DNA from: Planctomycetota bacterium
GTDB lineage: Bacteria > Planctomycetota > PLA2 > JAEUHO01
Direction of reading: 5' to 3'
Assembly (NCBI GenBank): GCA_029259775.1
Contig: JAJDEN010000041.1
Location: forward strand, 124,001 to 188,000
DNA: 64,000 bases
Positions 36,717 through 47,105 of this stretch are shown here, piece after piece. The position numbers and the translations under genes are program-made. Under the pieces are notes generated by a model. That model ran no database searches. It was not told the DNA's origin and saw only the letters and a program-made list of their open reading frames with translations. The stretch's first letter is position 1, and the number at the start of each line of letters is the position of its first letter.

Positions 36717-37358
36717 CTAGCGGGGCGGGCCTTCCAGCAGCTTCTCCTGCAGGCGCAGGTTGACGTCCTCGACGCGGCCCTCGATCCAGGGAGGGAGCCA
36801 CGTGACGCGGCGCAGCACGCCGCCCCACTCCGTGAGGCACACGCTGGCGACGGAGCCGCGGACCCGGTCGCTCAGGCCCGCCGGATCGGCCGCGGGGCCG
36901 TCGGTCCGACTGAGGGATGGGCCGGCCGGGCCGCTCCCGAGGGCCAGCACGAGATAGCCGACGACCGTCAGGACGACCGCGCCCTTGGCCGCACCCAGCA
37001 GCCCGCCGAGGACCCGATCGACGCCGCCACGGCTGCGATCCGGAAAGCGGTGAGCCAGCAGGCGGATGAGGATCGCCCCGGCGACGAGGCCTCCGAAGAG
37101 GACCGCCGCCCACGCGGCCGCGAGGCGCTCGCCGGCGTGCAGCTCGAACAGCTTGCCCACCGTGGGCTCCGCGTCCGCCGCATGGTGCGCGGCAAGCCAC
37201 GCAGCCCCGGCGAGCACGCCCAGCGAGAGCGCCTGACGCAGGCCGCCCTTGCGCGCGCCCCACCAGGTGAAGGCGAGCAGCAAGGCGAGCGCGACCCCGT
37301 CCGCCGGCCGCACGACGGCGAGCAAGGACGCCGAGAGGTGGAGGGTCACGTCCGCCAT
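36717..37358 (-). CDS. cvpA: CvpA family membrane protein
   Basis: CvpA-like proteins are small inner-membrane proteins named for a role in colicin V production; their general function is unclear. The 213-residue protein has four hydrophobic segments and the family pattern DGVALALLLAFTWWGARKG near the N-terminus, then GGVDRVLGGLLGAAKGAVV around residue 110-128. It is the last of three consecutive minus-strand genes for small membrane proteins, five bases after its upstream neighbour. The C-terminal 70 residues are soluble and less conserved. Confidence 0.8.
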   Translation of the reverse strand: MADVTLHLSASLLAVVRPADGVALALLLAFTWWGARKGGLRQALSLGVLAGAAWLAAHHAADAEPTVGKLFELHAGERLAAAWAAVLFGGLVAGAILIRLLAHRFPDRSRGGVDRVLGGLLGAAKGAVVLTVVGYLVLALGSGPAGPSLSRTDGPAADPAGLSDRVRGSVASVCLTEWGGVLRRVTWLPPWIEGRVEDVNLRLQEKLLEGPPR

Positions 37359-37363
37359 GCGCG

Positions 37364-37870
37364 CTACGGGAACGCCCGCAGGGAGGAGACGGAGCGGAAG
37401 CTGACGCTCCCGTCCGCGGCGAGGGCCACGCGACCCTTCGACATCACGCCCTCGCGCTCGGCTTCGACCAGCACGTCCGCATCCTCGGCGTCATCCTCGA
37501 CCGTCAAGAAGGCGACGTGGGTGTAGCCCTGCTTGCGCAGCCCACGGCGGATGCGCTCGCGCGGATCCTCACCGGCATCGGGAACGACGGCGCGGGTCGG
37601 GTGCGCGCGCGCCGTCCGGAGGCGCGCTTCGAGGGCATCTTCGACCGCCTCGAGACGCGGCGCGAGGGTCGTATCGGGCGCGCGCGCTTGCGGCGGCGCG
37701 TGGGCCGCGGCCTCCGCCAGCTCACGGTAGTGCGTCTCCGCGGCGCTGAGCCGGTCGCGCAGCTGCACCATCTCCAGCGCCAGGCGATGTGACGCACGCG
37801 AGCTGCGCCAAGCCAGCAGGATGGCGACGGCAGCAGCGACGAGCGCGAGGATGGCGAGGGTGAGGGACAC
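37364..37870 (-). CDS. single-pass membrane protein with coiled coil, family not recognised
   Basis: From the GTG at 37870 the protein has 168 residues: a membrane helix at residues 2-20 (LTLAILALVAAAVAILLAW), a probable coiled coil (about 25-55, LEMVQLRDRLSAAETHYRELAE), and a basic and then acidic C-terminal half. Another GTG at 37894 would add eight residues; neither has a good ribosome site. It lies between a membrane protein gene and cvpA with short gaps on both sides, so the three are likely one operon. I know no family for it. Confidence 0.55.
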   Translation of the reverse strand: MSLTLAILALVAAAVAILLAWRSSRASHRLALEMVQLRDRLSAAETHYRELAEAAAHAPPQARAPDTTLAPRLEAVEDALEARLRTARAHPTRAVVPDAGEDPRERIRRGLRKQGYTHVAFLTVEDDAEDADVLVEAEREGVMSKGRVALAADGSVSFRSVSSLRAFP

Positions 37871-37915
37871 GCCCGGATTGTAGACGGTGGACACCCGACG
37901 GAGCGAATCCCGTGT

Positions 37916-38716
37916 CTAGACGCTCACCAAGAGGGTGCCGGTCGCGAAGACGAAGCACGTCGAGCCGAACAACACGAAGGCGAACAGCGGGATGGCCCGA
38001 GAGAGCGGCGCCTCGAGGCTGCTGCGTGCCACACCCAGCCAGATGGCCGCTTGGAGCGGGAGGACCCAGAGCGCCCGGTCGGCCCGCAGGAGTTCGCCGT
38101 GGAGGAGGATGTCCGCCAGGAAGAAGATCCCGATCAAGACGCCCAGCGTCGTCGAGGCCTGCAGGGAGACGGCCTTCATGCCGAGCATGCGCGCGCCACC
38201 GGCGACGAGGGTCGCGAGCACGATGAGGAGCAGGGCGCCGACAAGCAGGCGTCCCTCGAGCGCGTCAGGGAGCGCCAGGCGCGCGCGGCGGCTCAGGCGC
38301 TCGGAGAAGCTTTCGTCCTCGAGCTCGCGCTGTTCTGCGGGCAGAGGACGCTCGGCGCGCACGCTGCCGTCGGCCGAGAGCCGGATCGTGCGGGGCACAC
38401 CCGGCCGCCCCGTGAGCGGCGGCGCATCGGTCGGCGCCTCCACATCGGAGGCGACGATGCGCGGGGCAGCGTTCGGGTCCTTCAGCAGGTACCGGCGCGT
38501 GATCTCCGAACGGCGCAGTGTGATCGTGTTCTCCTCGAGGAAGCCGCTGAGGCGTACCACGATCTTCTCGTCCGTCTCCGTGACGGCGATGCCGCGCACG
38601 ATCGAGCCCTTGTCGAGCACGAACACTTCCTCGGCCTCGGCCGGAGGGGCCATCCACGCCGACACGGTCGTCAAGACCGCGATCAGCAGGGCAGGAAGCA
38701 GCAAGCGCATCGACAT
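37916..38716 (-). CDS. exported/membrane protein, family not recognised
   Basis: The 266-residue protein has a signal peptide (LLLPALLIAVLTTVSAW, cleavage near PAEAEE), a soluble domain of about 125 residues with EEVFVLDKGSIVRGIAVTE, then four membrane segments from about residue 158 to the end. The soluble domain looks like a small SH3-like or Sm-like beta barrel that many planctomycete proteins carry after the signal peptide (DKGSIVRG, later LRRSEITR), but this is only an impression. A 132-base gap without features separates it from the ABC ATPase gene upstream. It heads the small-membrane-protein group that ends with cvpA. Confidence 0.6.
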   Translation of the reverse strand: MSMRLLLPALLIAVLTTVSAWMAPPAEAEEVFVLDKGSIVRGIAVTETDEKIVVRLSGFLEENTITLRRSEITRRYLLKDPNAAPRIVASDVEAPTDAPPLTGRPGVPRTIRLSADGSVRAERPLPAEQRELEDESFSERLSRRARLALPDALEGRLLVGALLLIVLATLVAGGARMLGMKAVSLQASTTLGVLIGIFFLADILLHGELLRADRALWVLPLQAAIWLGVARSSLEAPLSRAIPLFAFVLFGSTCFVFATGTLLVSV

Positions 38717-38848
38717 CGGTGAGGGAGTCCAGAGAGCCGCCCCGGATGGGGGAAGCCTCTTCTCTTTCGACCAGATGCCCGTGGGGTTGGAGCCCCGCGC
38801 CGCGATCCGTTCAGATCGAGACGCCCCCCCCCGCTGCTGCCCCAGGAA

Positions 38849-39568
38849 TCAGGCGTCTGCGCGGGACATCCGCCCGTCGCGCATGAGCAGCCGGGTCGCG
38901 GCGCGGGCCGCCACCTCGGGGTCGTGCGTGATCATCACCACCGCCGTGCCGTGCCCGTTCTGTGCCTCGATGAGCTCGAGGATGCGGGCACCGGAGACCG
39001 TATCGAGGTTGCCGGTCGGTTCGTCGGCCAACAACAGGCGCGGCCGCTTGACCAAGGCGCGGGCCAACGCCACCCGCTGCTGCTCCCCGCCGGACAGTCG
39101 CCCTGGCTCGTGGCGCGCACGCGGCGCGAGGCCCACGGCCTCGAGCGCCTCCGCGGCTCGCTGGCGTCGCTCGGACCGTGCGATGCCGGCGTAGAGCAGC
39201 GGCAGCTCGACGTTGCGCAGCGCCGACTCATCACGCAACAGGTGGAAGCGCTGGAAGACGAACCCGATCTGCAGGTTGCGGACGGCCGCGAGCTCGCGGT
39301 CGGCGAGCCGTGAGATGTCACGCCCCTCCAAGAGGTAGCGGCCCGCCGTCGGGCGATCGAGACACCCGAGCACATGCAGCAGCGTGGACTTGCCTGAGCC
39401 CGACGGCCCCATCACCGCGATGTAGTCCCCGCGGCGAATGATCAGGTCCTGCGGACGCAGCGCTTCGACCGCCACGCTGCCAGCCTGGTAGGTGCGGCCG
39501 GCGCCGTCGAGGACGGCGAGTGTGTCGGTCGCCTCGGCGTGGCCGGTGATGTCGAAGGGGTCGTGCAT
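38849..39568 (-). CDS. ABC transporter ATP-binding protein, MacB/LolD type
   Basis: The ATG at 39568 gives 239 residues and starts 20 bases after the permease stop; the longer frame upstream is antisense-like noise. Walker A is GPSGSGKST (residues 54-62), the signature is LSGGEQQRVALARAL, Walker B is LLLADEPTGNLD and the switch histidine is in MITHD. FQRFHLL in the Q-loop region is typical of the MacB/LolD family, which power MacB-type mechanotransmitting exporters rather than importers. It is the last gene of the DUF58-BatA-permease-permease-ATPase operon. Confidence 0.92.
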   Translation of the reverse strand: MHDPFDITGHAEATDTLAVLDGAGRTYQAGSVAVEALRPQDLIIRRGDYIAVMGPSGSGKSTLLHVLGCLDRPTAGRYLLEGRDISRLADRELAAVRNLQIGFVFQRFHLLRDESALRNVELPLLYAGIARSERRQRAAEALEAVGLAPRARHEPGRLSGGEQQRVALARALVKRPRLLLADEPTGNLDTVSGARILELIEAQNGHGTAVVMITHDPEVAARAATRLLMRDGRMSRADA

Positions 39569-39588
39569 GTCGAGACCGTATCTCCGTT

Positions 39589-40899
39589 TCAGTTCAGCCG
39601 ACGGCCGAGCACGCGAGCAGGTTGCAGGCGAGCGGCGTGGCGCGCGGGCACGACGGACGAGAAGAACCCCAGGAGGATCGCGATGCCCGTCGCCGCGATG
39701 GCGTACTTGAACTCGAAGCGGAAGGGGAACTGCACGATCTCTCGCAAGATCGCCGCGCCGACGTAGCCGACCGGCAGGCCGGCGAGGCCGCCCACCAAGG
39801 ACGTCATCACCCCTTCCGCGGTGATCTGCAGCGCGACGTCCCGCCGACGCGCACCCTCGCAACGCCGGATCGCGACCTCTTCGTAGCGCTCGCGGATCGT
39901 GATCAGGTTGAGCGTCGAGATCATGACGATCGCGACGAGCACGATGATGATCCACACGACGTTGCCGACGAGGGTCCCCTTGCTGGCCGAAGCGCCGAGC
40001 GCGTCCATCCAGTCCTTGCGGACGAACACGCCGATGCCGCCGCGCATGAGGGCGATCGGATCGGTCGCGTCGAGGGACCAGATGGTCATCAGGCGGTCGC
40101 GCGTCTGGCCCACCGCCACGTCGGTCGGCAGCACGATGGAGATGCCCGAGTACTCCTCGCCGGCCAGCAGGCGCTCGGGCACGTAGATGTTGCGAAACGA
40201 CAGCAGGGAGCTGGTGAGGGTGCGGGCCCCCTTGCCCTCGTCGAACGTCTCGAACAGCTCGCGGTAGCGCAGTGGATCCGAGAGGACACCGACGACCGTC
40301 ATCGCGCGCGCCTGCCCGCGCAGCGTCAACTCGAAGACCTTGCCCACCGCCTGCGCGGGATCCTCGTCGCCGAAGATGCGCTTGGCGGCCGCGTGATCGA
40401 GGGCGCACGAGGCGACGCCCTGCTCTCCGACCACGTTGTCTCCGTCGTTCAGCCAGCGGCCGTGCTGAACGGGCACCGTGAGCGTCTTCAGGTAGGCGGG
40501 CTGACTGGCCACGACCTGGAAGCGCTCCGTGTGCGCCTCGGCGCCGTTCCGCGCGGCCAGCGTGACGGTCGCCGCAGCCTGGCGGCGGGGCACGATCAGG
40601 GCGTCCAGCCCCTGGAGCACGCCACGGATGCTGCGCTCCTCGGCGGGCCCGAGCGACGGACGCGCGGCACCGGGCACCAGCACCGGCAGCCGCCCCACGT
40701 CCACGGTGCGTGTGCCGAACATGTTCACGTCGCCGCGGATGTCTTCCTGCAAGCCGAAGGACAGGGAGATCACGTTCACGGTCACGGCGATCGCGATGGC
40801 GCTCGTCATGGCCATCAGCGCGGTGCGCATGGGCCGGCGCACGAGATGCAGCAGGCCCTCGCGGCAGATGTCGATGAAGCTCGCGCTTGCGCTACTCAT
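39589..40899 (-). CDS. MacB-type ABC transporter permease
   Basis: The 436-residue protein has the MacB/FtsX layout: a first membrane helix (about residues 28-50), a periplasmic domain of about 230 residues (MacB_PCD type), and three C-terminal helices with an IRERYEEVAIRRCEGARRRD coupling segment on the cytoplasmic side. Two such permeases in a row would form a heterodimer served by the ATPase gene immediately downstream. Its start overlaps the stop of the first permease by eight bases. The substrate is unknown; this class exports lipoproteins, peptides or antibiotics. Confidence 0.88.
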   Translation of the reverse strand: MSSASASFIDICREGLLHLVRRPMRTALMAMTSAIAIAVTVNVISLSFGLQEDIRGDVNMFGTRTVDVGRLPVLVPGAARPSLGPAEERSIRGVLQGLDALIVPRRQAAATVTLAARNGAEAHTERFQVVASQPAYLKTLTVPVQHGRWLNDGDNVVGEQGVASCALDHAAAKRIFGDEDPAQAVGKVFELTLRGQARAMTVVGVLSDPLRYRELFETFDEGKGARTLTSSLLSFRNIYVPERLLAGEEYSGISIVLPTDVAVGQTRDRLMTIWSLDATDPIALMRGGIGVFVRKDWMDALGASASKGTLVGNVVWIIIVLVAIVMISTLNLITIRERYEEVAIRRCEGARRRDVALQITAEGVMTSLVGGLAGLPVGYVGAAILREIVQFPFRFEFKYAIAATGIAILLGFFSSVVPARHAARLQPARVLGRRLN

Positions 40900-42178
40900 C
40901 GGCGAGCCCCCGGACGGGATCCTGCCGCGCGGCGCGGATGGCCGGCAGCAAAGCCGCCAGCAGTCCCACGACCAGCGCGACGCCGCTGGCCCACAGGGCG
41001 TGCTGCCACGGGAAGCTCCACGCGAAGCCCGTCACGGGCTCCAGCGAGACGCGCACGTAGGCCAGGCCCATGCCGAGGAAGCAACCGAGCACGGCCCCCA
41101 CCGCCGCCAGGACGAAACCCTCGATGAGGAACTGGCGGCCGATGTCCTGCTCGGTGGCTCCCTCGGTGCGCCGGATCGCGATCTCCCGTGCGCGTGTCAT
41201 GGCGTTGAGCAGGCCCAGGTTCATCATCACGACTGCGCCCATGAACAGGCACGCGAGAAACATCGCAAGGCGGGCCGCATCGAAGCGATCGACCGCGTCC
41301 CCCATGATCATGGGCAGCACGAGCGGGTACAGGGTGACAGCGGCCTTCTCGCGCTTGGCGAAGGCTTCGCGGACGAGATTCGCCGTGCGCGACACGCTGG
41401 CGGGATCCACGCGCACGAACAGCCAGTCGAGCGACGCCTTGGTGGCGCCCGTCGCGGCCGGCAGGGGGGTGTAGAGGCACGCGTCGCTGCGCTTCCACGC
41501 ATCGCTCACGAGCGGGATGCCCATGGCCAGCAGCAGCGGCCCTCCGACCCGGGCATACATCGGGTGCTCAAGGTCGAAGCCGAGGTCGCTCGTACGGCGC
41601 ACCTGGGCGCTGCGCGCCTTGGCGACGCCCACGACCTCGAACTCGCGCTCGAGCCCGGGCAGGCGGAACGTCGTGCCGGGGGCGAGTTGTTCGCGGCCCA
41701 GCCACGCGGCCAGGCGCCCCTCGACGACGCACCGCTCCGGTCCATCGCCGGCGCGCAGCCACCGCCCCGCAGCGAGCGCCAGCCCGCGGGAGAGCTCAGC
41801 CCCGGGCGTTGCCTCGAGGATCGTGGCCGCGTCGCGCGCATCCTCGGCACCGGGCTTCGGCACCTGACGCACGATGCGGACACCTCCGAGGGCCCGAACC
41901 GGAATCCCTGCGCTCTCGACCTCCTTGCGCAGCTCCAGCATGTCCGCGGGACGGAGGTCGGTGCGGCGCGCCGCGGTCGGATCGGCGGCGACCGAGATGC
42001 GGTCGGCGCCGAGCTCGGCGCCCTGGGTACGAGCGGCCTCGCGCGTGCCCTGCAGCACCGCGCTCGGAAAGATGGCCACGGCGACACCCCACACCGTCCC
42101 TTGCAGGAGGAGGAACGTCCGCACCGGCCGCTGACGCAAGCGGCGCAGTGCCACGGCAACGACGGCACGCATGCGCAT
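40892..42178 (-). CDS. MacB-type ABC transporter permease
   Basis: The 428-residue protein repeats the MacB/FtsX plan of the next gene. It has a first helix at about residues 22-42 (FLLLQGTVWGVAVAI), a large periplasmic domain, then three helices including LAMFLACLFMGAVVMMNLG, a coupling segment REIAIRRTEGATEQDI and the last helix before a PVRGLADE tail. Two adjacent ATGs (42178 and 42172) are possible starts. It lies 39 bases after the BatA-like gene on the same strand and overlaps the second permease, so an operon with DUF58/BatA is likely. Confidence 0.87.
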   Translation of the reverse strand: MRMRAVVAVALRRLRQRPVRTFLLLQGTVWGVAVAIFPSAVLQGTREAARTQGAELGADRISVAADPTAARRTDLRPADMLELRKEVESAGIPVRALGGVRIVRQVPKPGAEDARDAATILEATPGAELSRGLALAAGRWLRAGDGPERCVVEGRLAAWLGREQLAPGTTFRLPGLEREFEVVGVAKARSAQVRRTSDLGFDLEHPMYARVGGPLLLAMGIPLVSDAWKRSDACLYTPLPAATGATKASLDWLFVRVDPASVSRTANLVREAFAKREKAAVTLYPLVLPMIMGDAVDRFDAARLAMFLACLFMGAVVMMNLGLLNAMTRAREIAIRRTEGATEQDIGRQFLIEGFVLAAVGAVLGCFLGMGLAYVRVSLEPVTGFAWSFPWQHALWASGVALVVGLLAALLPAIRAARQDPVRGLADE

Positions 42179-42217
42179 GCGCCAGAGGCTATGCGCCGAC
42201 CCAAGGCCTGACGCGAA

Positions 42218-43816
42218 CTACCGGGAGGTGGGCACACCGAGCGCCGGGCGCGCGGTGAATCGGCGTCGGATGCGCGGCGCGGCCCAGAGCAACGCGAGGC
42301 AGGCGAGCGCCGCGCCGATGAGCAGCGGCCGAAGCGGGCGCGAGCGGCCAGGCACGGACGGCGGAGCTGCGGTGATGCGCGCGGCGTCCAGCGGCATGCG
42401 CGCCCGACCCGGGCGCGTCGACGCGCGGTCGAGCACACCCGTCGCACGGTAGCCCCCACCGATGCCTCGCCCACCGGCCGCCTCCACGAGGTTCTCGATC
42501 AGCAGCGGCCAGAACGGCGTGTCGATGGCCGCCGGCTCGCCGCGCAGCGGATCGGGGGCCAGGCGCAGCCGCCGACCGGTGCGCAACAGCACGGGCCACA
42601 GGCGCCGCGCACCGCGCCGGGCGAGCAGCACCTGCTCGCCTTCGGCAACCAACTCGGCATCCGCGGCGTAGATCCAACCCGCGCTGGCCGTGGACAGGTC
42701 CTCGCTGAGGGCGTCCCGACCGAGCGCATCGGTACCGGCACCTGCCTCGAGGGCCGGCGCGCCTTCGCCGATCGGCTCGAGGTCCAGGACCCACGCGCCA
42801 CGTGCGGCGGACGGAGCACCGCGCCGCAGGAAGGCCAGCTCCGCGCGTACCGCGTCGCCGCCGGTCAGGCGCGTCGCGCCGTCGGCACCGAGGATCGCGT
42901 CGAGCGCCCTGTGGATGCGGCGGGCGAGTGGCGCGGGCAGGCCCGGATCGAGGTAGGTCAGCAAGGCGACGCGCAGCAGCAACACGCCATCGTCCTGCGG
43001 CATGGCGTCCTCATGGGGATCGCCCTGCCTGCCCACGAGGCGCACGTTGAGACGCTCGATTCCCTGCGGCAGCGCGAAGATCTGCGATCGCATGCCCTCG
43101 GGCGGGATCGAGAGCTCGGGCCCCAGGCTCTCGACCGGACCGCTCGGGCTGATGTGGCCGAAGCTCAGGGCCAGCCGCTTCTCGGTCGGCCCGTGGTTGG
43201 CCACGGTGGCGAACACGCTCACCTCTCCGTTCACCGGCCGGACGGAGATCGACACGATGCCCTGGTTCTCGACCTCGGGGTCGCCGACGGCGATCCACTG
43301 GACGCCCCCCGTCTCAGCCGGCGGCGCGTCGTCCGAGATCACGATGCGCACGGAGGCCTCGCCCGCCTGCGCGGCGCCGAGCAGGGCCGCAGCCGTCGGG
43401 CGACGGGCGCCGACCGCGTCCCGCGCATCGGGAACACTCACGATGTCGAGACGGTCGGCCTCGTCCATCGCCGCGGCGATGGCTGCGCGCGCGGCGAGCA
43501 CGCGCTCGGCGTAGCCCCGCGCGTCGGGGCGCGCCGTGCGGACGTCGATTGCGACGCGGACCACGCGCCGCGGTTCGCGCTGCACGATCTCGGGCCCGGC
43601 TGCCGCGAACGCGAGCAGGGCGGTCGCAGTCAGGGCGAGCAACAGCTCCGCGTCGATGCGTCGGCCGCGCGGCAGCTTCGACGCGTCCGCTTCGTCCTGG
43701 AGGAACATGAGCGACGGCAGCTCGATCTCGGGGGGCGTTCGCAGCTTGCGGTGCAGCCACCAGACGAACGGCAGTGCGGCGAGGCCGATCAGCGCGACGG
43801 GCACGGCGAGGATCAC
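42218..43816 (-). CDS. BatA-like membrane protein with degenerate VWA region (second copy)
   Basis: The 532-residue protein starts with the BatA N-terminal domain: a first helix (LAVPVALIGLAALPFVWWLHRKL), a cytoplasmic loop, and a second helix near residue 60 (LLLALTATALLAFAAAG). The VWA-like part has VAIDVRTAR where DxSxS is expected, so no metal site. Beta-rich and low-complexity regions follow, and a C-terminal helix (PLLIGAALACLALLW). It overlaps the DUF58 gene by ATGA. It shares layout with the 652-residue protein at 22039-23997 but is clearly divergent. Its operon continues into an ABC exporter. Confidence 0.72.
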   Translation of the reverse strand: MILAVPVALIGLAALPFVWWLHRKLRTPPEIELPSLMFLQDEADASKLPRGRRIDAELLLALTATALLAFAAAGPEIVQREPRRVVRVAIDVRTARPDARGYAERVLAARAAIAAAMDEADRLDIVSVPDARDAVGARRPTAAALLGAAQAGEASVRIVISDDAPPAETGGVQWIAVGDPEVENQGIVSISVRPVNGEVSVFATVANHGPTEKRLALSFGHISPSGPVESLGPELSIPPEGMRSQIFALPQGIERLNVRLVGRQGDPHEDAMPQDDGVLLLRVALLTYLDPGLPAPLARRIHRALDAILGADGATRLTGGDAVRAELAFLRRGAPSAARGAWVLDLEPIGEGAPALEAGAGTDALGRDALSEDLSTASAGWIYAADAELVAEGEQVLLARRGARRLWPVLLRTGRRLRLAPDPLRGEPAAIDTPFWPLLIENLVEAAGGRGIGGGYRATGVLDRASTRPGRARMPLDAARITAAPPSVPGRSRPLRPLLIGAALACLALLWAAPRIRRRFTARPALGVPTSR

Positions 43817-44703
43817 GGCACCTCCAGCGCAAGCCGACGCAGGAGCGTCTCCGGCTCGACCGACGGCGCGAACGGCATGTAGAGCAGGCCGATCATGTGC
43901 GCGTGGTGCGCCCAGAGGTCGGCGTGGGCCTTGGCGCGCGCGGCGATGCGCGCGGCGGCGTGGCTGTCGAGACGCACCGTGCGCTTGGCGCCGGACTCGA
44001 CGTCGTGCGCCACGATCGTGCTGCCCGGAGAGGGCGCATGGACCTCGGGCACACGCAGATGCAGCAACGCGCCCCGCAGCGCGCGACCGGCGAAGGCACG
44101 CAGCACACCGGGGTCGGCCCGCGTCAGCAGGTCAGACACGAGCATGACGCGTGCCCCGCGCGGCACGCGGCGCACGAGCTTCGGCAGCGCCGACGCCAGG
44201 TCGGCACGCGTGCGTGGCCGGTCCCGCGAGAGGGCCTCGAGCACACGGCGGACGTGGCCGGGCTCCGACGCCTCGACGAGTGGATCGGCCGCGCCCCCGC
44301 GGAGCACGCCCAGGCGGACCTTGCCCCCCTCGCCGAGGCCGGTGGCGCAGGCGAGGGCGGCGGCGCGCGCGCTCGCTCCGCGACCGCCGCAGGGCGCCAT
44401 CGAGGCGCTCCCATCGAGCCACACCTCGGTGAGCACGTCCTTCTGGGCGTCGAATTGCCGCACCTCGAGTCGGCCGAGGCGGGCCTCGACGCGCCAGTCC
44501 ACGCGCCGAATGTCGTCGCCGGGCCGGTACTCGCGGTGGCCGCGGAAGAGGAACCGACCGCCCTCGCCGCGGACGGCGCGGCGGCCGTCCGCTACACCCG
44601 CGTGGAGACGCCGGACGGCGCCAGGAACGACCGAGAGCAGCCTCAGGAACGACCTCGGAAAGAGCTCGGGATCCACGGACGGCGGTGTGATGACGCTGCT
44701 CAT
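43813..44703 (-). CDS. DUF58 domain-containing protein (second copy)
   Basis: The 296-residue protein carries the DUF58 core (REYRPGDDIRRVDWRVEAR, near residue 65) and a VWA domain with an intact DxSxS metal site (LDGSASMAP). It is soluble. It is paralogous to 23994-24878 with the same gene order (DUF58 then BatA-like). The ATG at 44703 has no obvious -10 element; the nadK gene upstream ends 43 bases away on the same strand, so it may be read from the nadK promoter. Confidence 0.9.
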   Translation of the reverse strand: MSSVITPPSVDPELFPRSFLRLLSVVPGAVRRLHAGVADGRRAVRGEGGRFLFRGHREYRPGDDIRRVDWRVEARLGRLEVRQFDAQKDVLTEVWLDGSASMAPCGGRGASARAAALACATGLGEGGKVRLGVLRGGAADPLVEASEPGHVRRVLEALSRDRPRTRADLASALPKLVRRVPRGARVMLVSDLLTRADPGVLRAFAGRALRGALLHLRVPEVHAPSPGSTIVAHDVESGAKRTVRLDSHAAARIAARAKAHADLWAHHAHMIGLLYMPFAPSVEPETLLRRLALEVP

Positions 44704-44746
44704 GTCCAGGTCTCAACGGTCGGGAGCGGCGGCCGTTCGGACGCGC

Positions 44747-45607
44747 TCAAGCTTCGTCATCCGTGTAGACCGGGCGGCCGCGCCAGCCGAGTTTCGTGCG
44801 GAGGGCCTCGTAGAACGGACCGCCAAACACGCGCACCAGCGTCAGCGGCGAGTGGCCGTCCTGGACGACCACGCGGTCGCCATCGCCGAGCGGGACGGGG
44901 GGCGCGCCGTCCACCGTCACCTGGCCGGGCGCACGGCTGCCGCGGACGGTCAGCTCGACGCGGTGCGAGCCCATCAGCACGACAGGCCGGGTCGCCAGGG
45001 AGTGTGGTGCGATCGGCACCATGACGAGCGCGTCGACGGTCGGATCGACCAGCGGCCCCCCCGCCGCCAGGGCGTGGGCGGTGGATCCGGTCGCGGTGGC
45101 CAGGATCAGTCCGTCGCCAGAGTAGCTGACGGCCATCCGACCGTCGATGTGGACGTTGACGTCGACCATGCGACCCACGTCCTCCCGCCCCACGACGACG
45201 TCGTTGAGCGCGAGCCATTCCTGCGACGCGCCGTCCTCCGGGATGAACTCGACGCGCAGCCGCGAACGGAGGCTGGTGCGAAAGTCGCCCGCCAGCCAGC
45301 GGCGAATGCCCTCCTGCAGCTGCTCCGGCGCGACGTCAGCGAGGAAGCCGAAGCGGCCGTAGTTCACGCCCAGCACCGGCACGCTGTTGGTGCCCAGGCG
45401 GCGGGCGACATGCAGGATCGAGCCGTCGCCGCCGAAGACGAGGATGAGGTCCGGATGGACCTCGCCGAGGTCGATGGCCTCCTCGAGGTCCACGGCATCC
45501 ACCTGGAGGTGCTCCTCCAGGAACGGCAGGTGGGCCTCCACGCCGGCGGCAACGCCGGCGCGACGGCTGTCGCCGACGATCAGGACATGCGGTCGTTGGT
45601 CCGCCAT
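44747..45607 (-). CDS. nadK: NAD kinase
   Basis: NadK phosphorylates NAD+ to NADP+. In the 286-residue protein the diacylglycerol-kinase-like GGDG motif is in LVFGGDGSIL, the NDVVV segment carries the nucleotide-binding Asn/Asp and GDGLILATATGSTAHALAAGGP is the second signature. I start at the ATG of 45607, just before MADQRPHVLIVGDSRR; the open frame upstream runs into the ahcY promoter region. A TACCCT element (45619-45614 on the minus strand) lies only seven bases before the start, suggesting a very short leader. It is divergent from ahcY. Confidence 0.93.
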   Translation of the reverse strand: MADQRPHVLIVGDSRRAGVAAGVEAHLPFLEEHLQVDAVDLEEAIDLGEVHPDLILVFGGDGSILHVARRLGTNSVPVLGVNYGRFGFLADVAPEQLQEGIRRWLAGDFRTSLRSRLRVEFIPEDGASQEWLALNDVVVGREDVGRMVDVNVHIDGRMAVSYSGDGLILATATGSTAHALAAGGPLVDPTVDALVMVPIAPHSLATRPVVLMGSHRVELTVRGSRAPGQVTVDGAPPVPLGDGDRVVVQDGHSPLTLVRVFGGPFYEALRTKLGWRGRPVYTDDEA

Positions 45608-45654
45608 GCGGGCAGGGTAGCCCGCCCGCGGCGGATTCGGGAGCCCGGGCAGCG

Positions 45655-47076
<1,422 letters not shown>

Positions 47077-47105
47077 GGCGGGCGACAAGAGGAGCGCCCT
47101 CCCCC

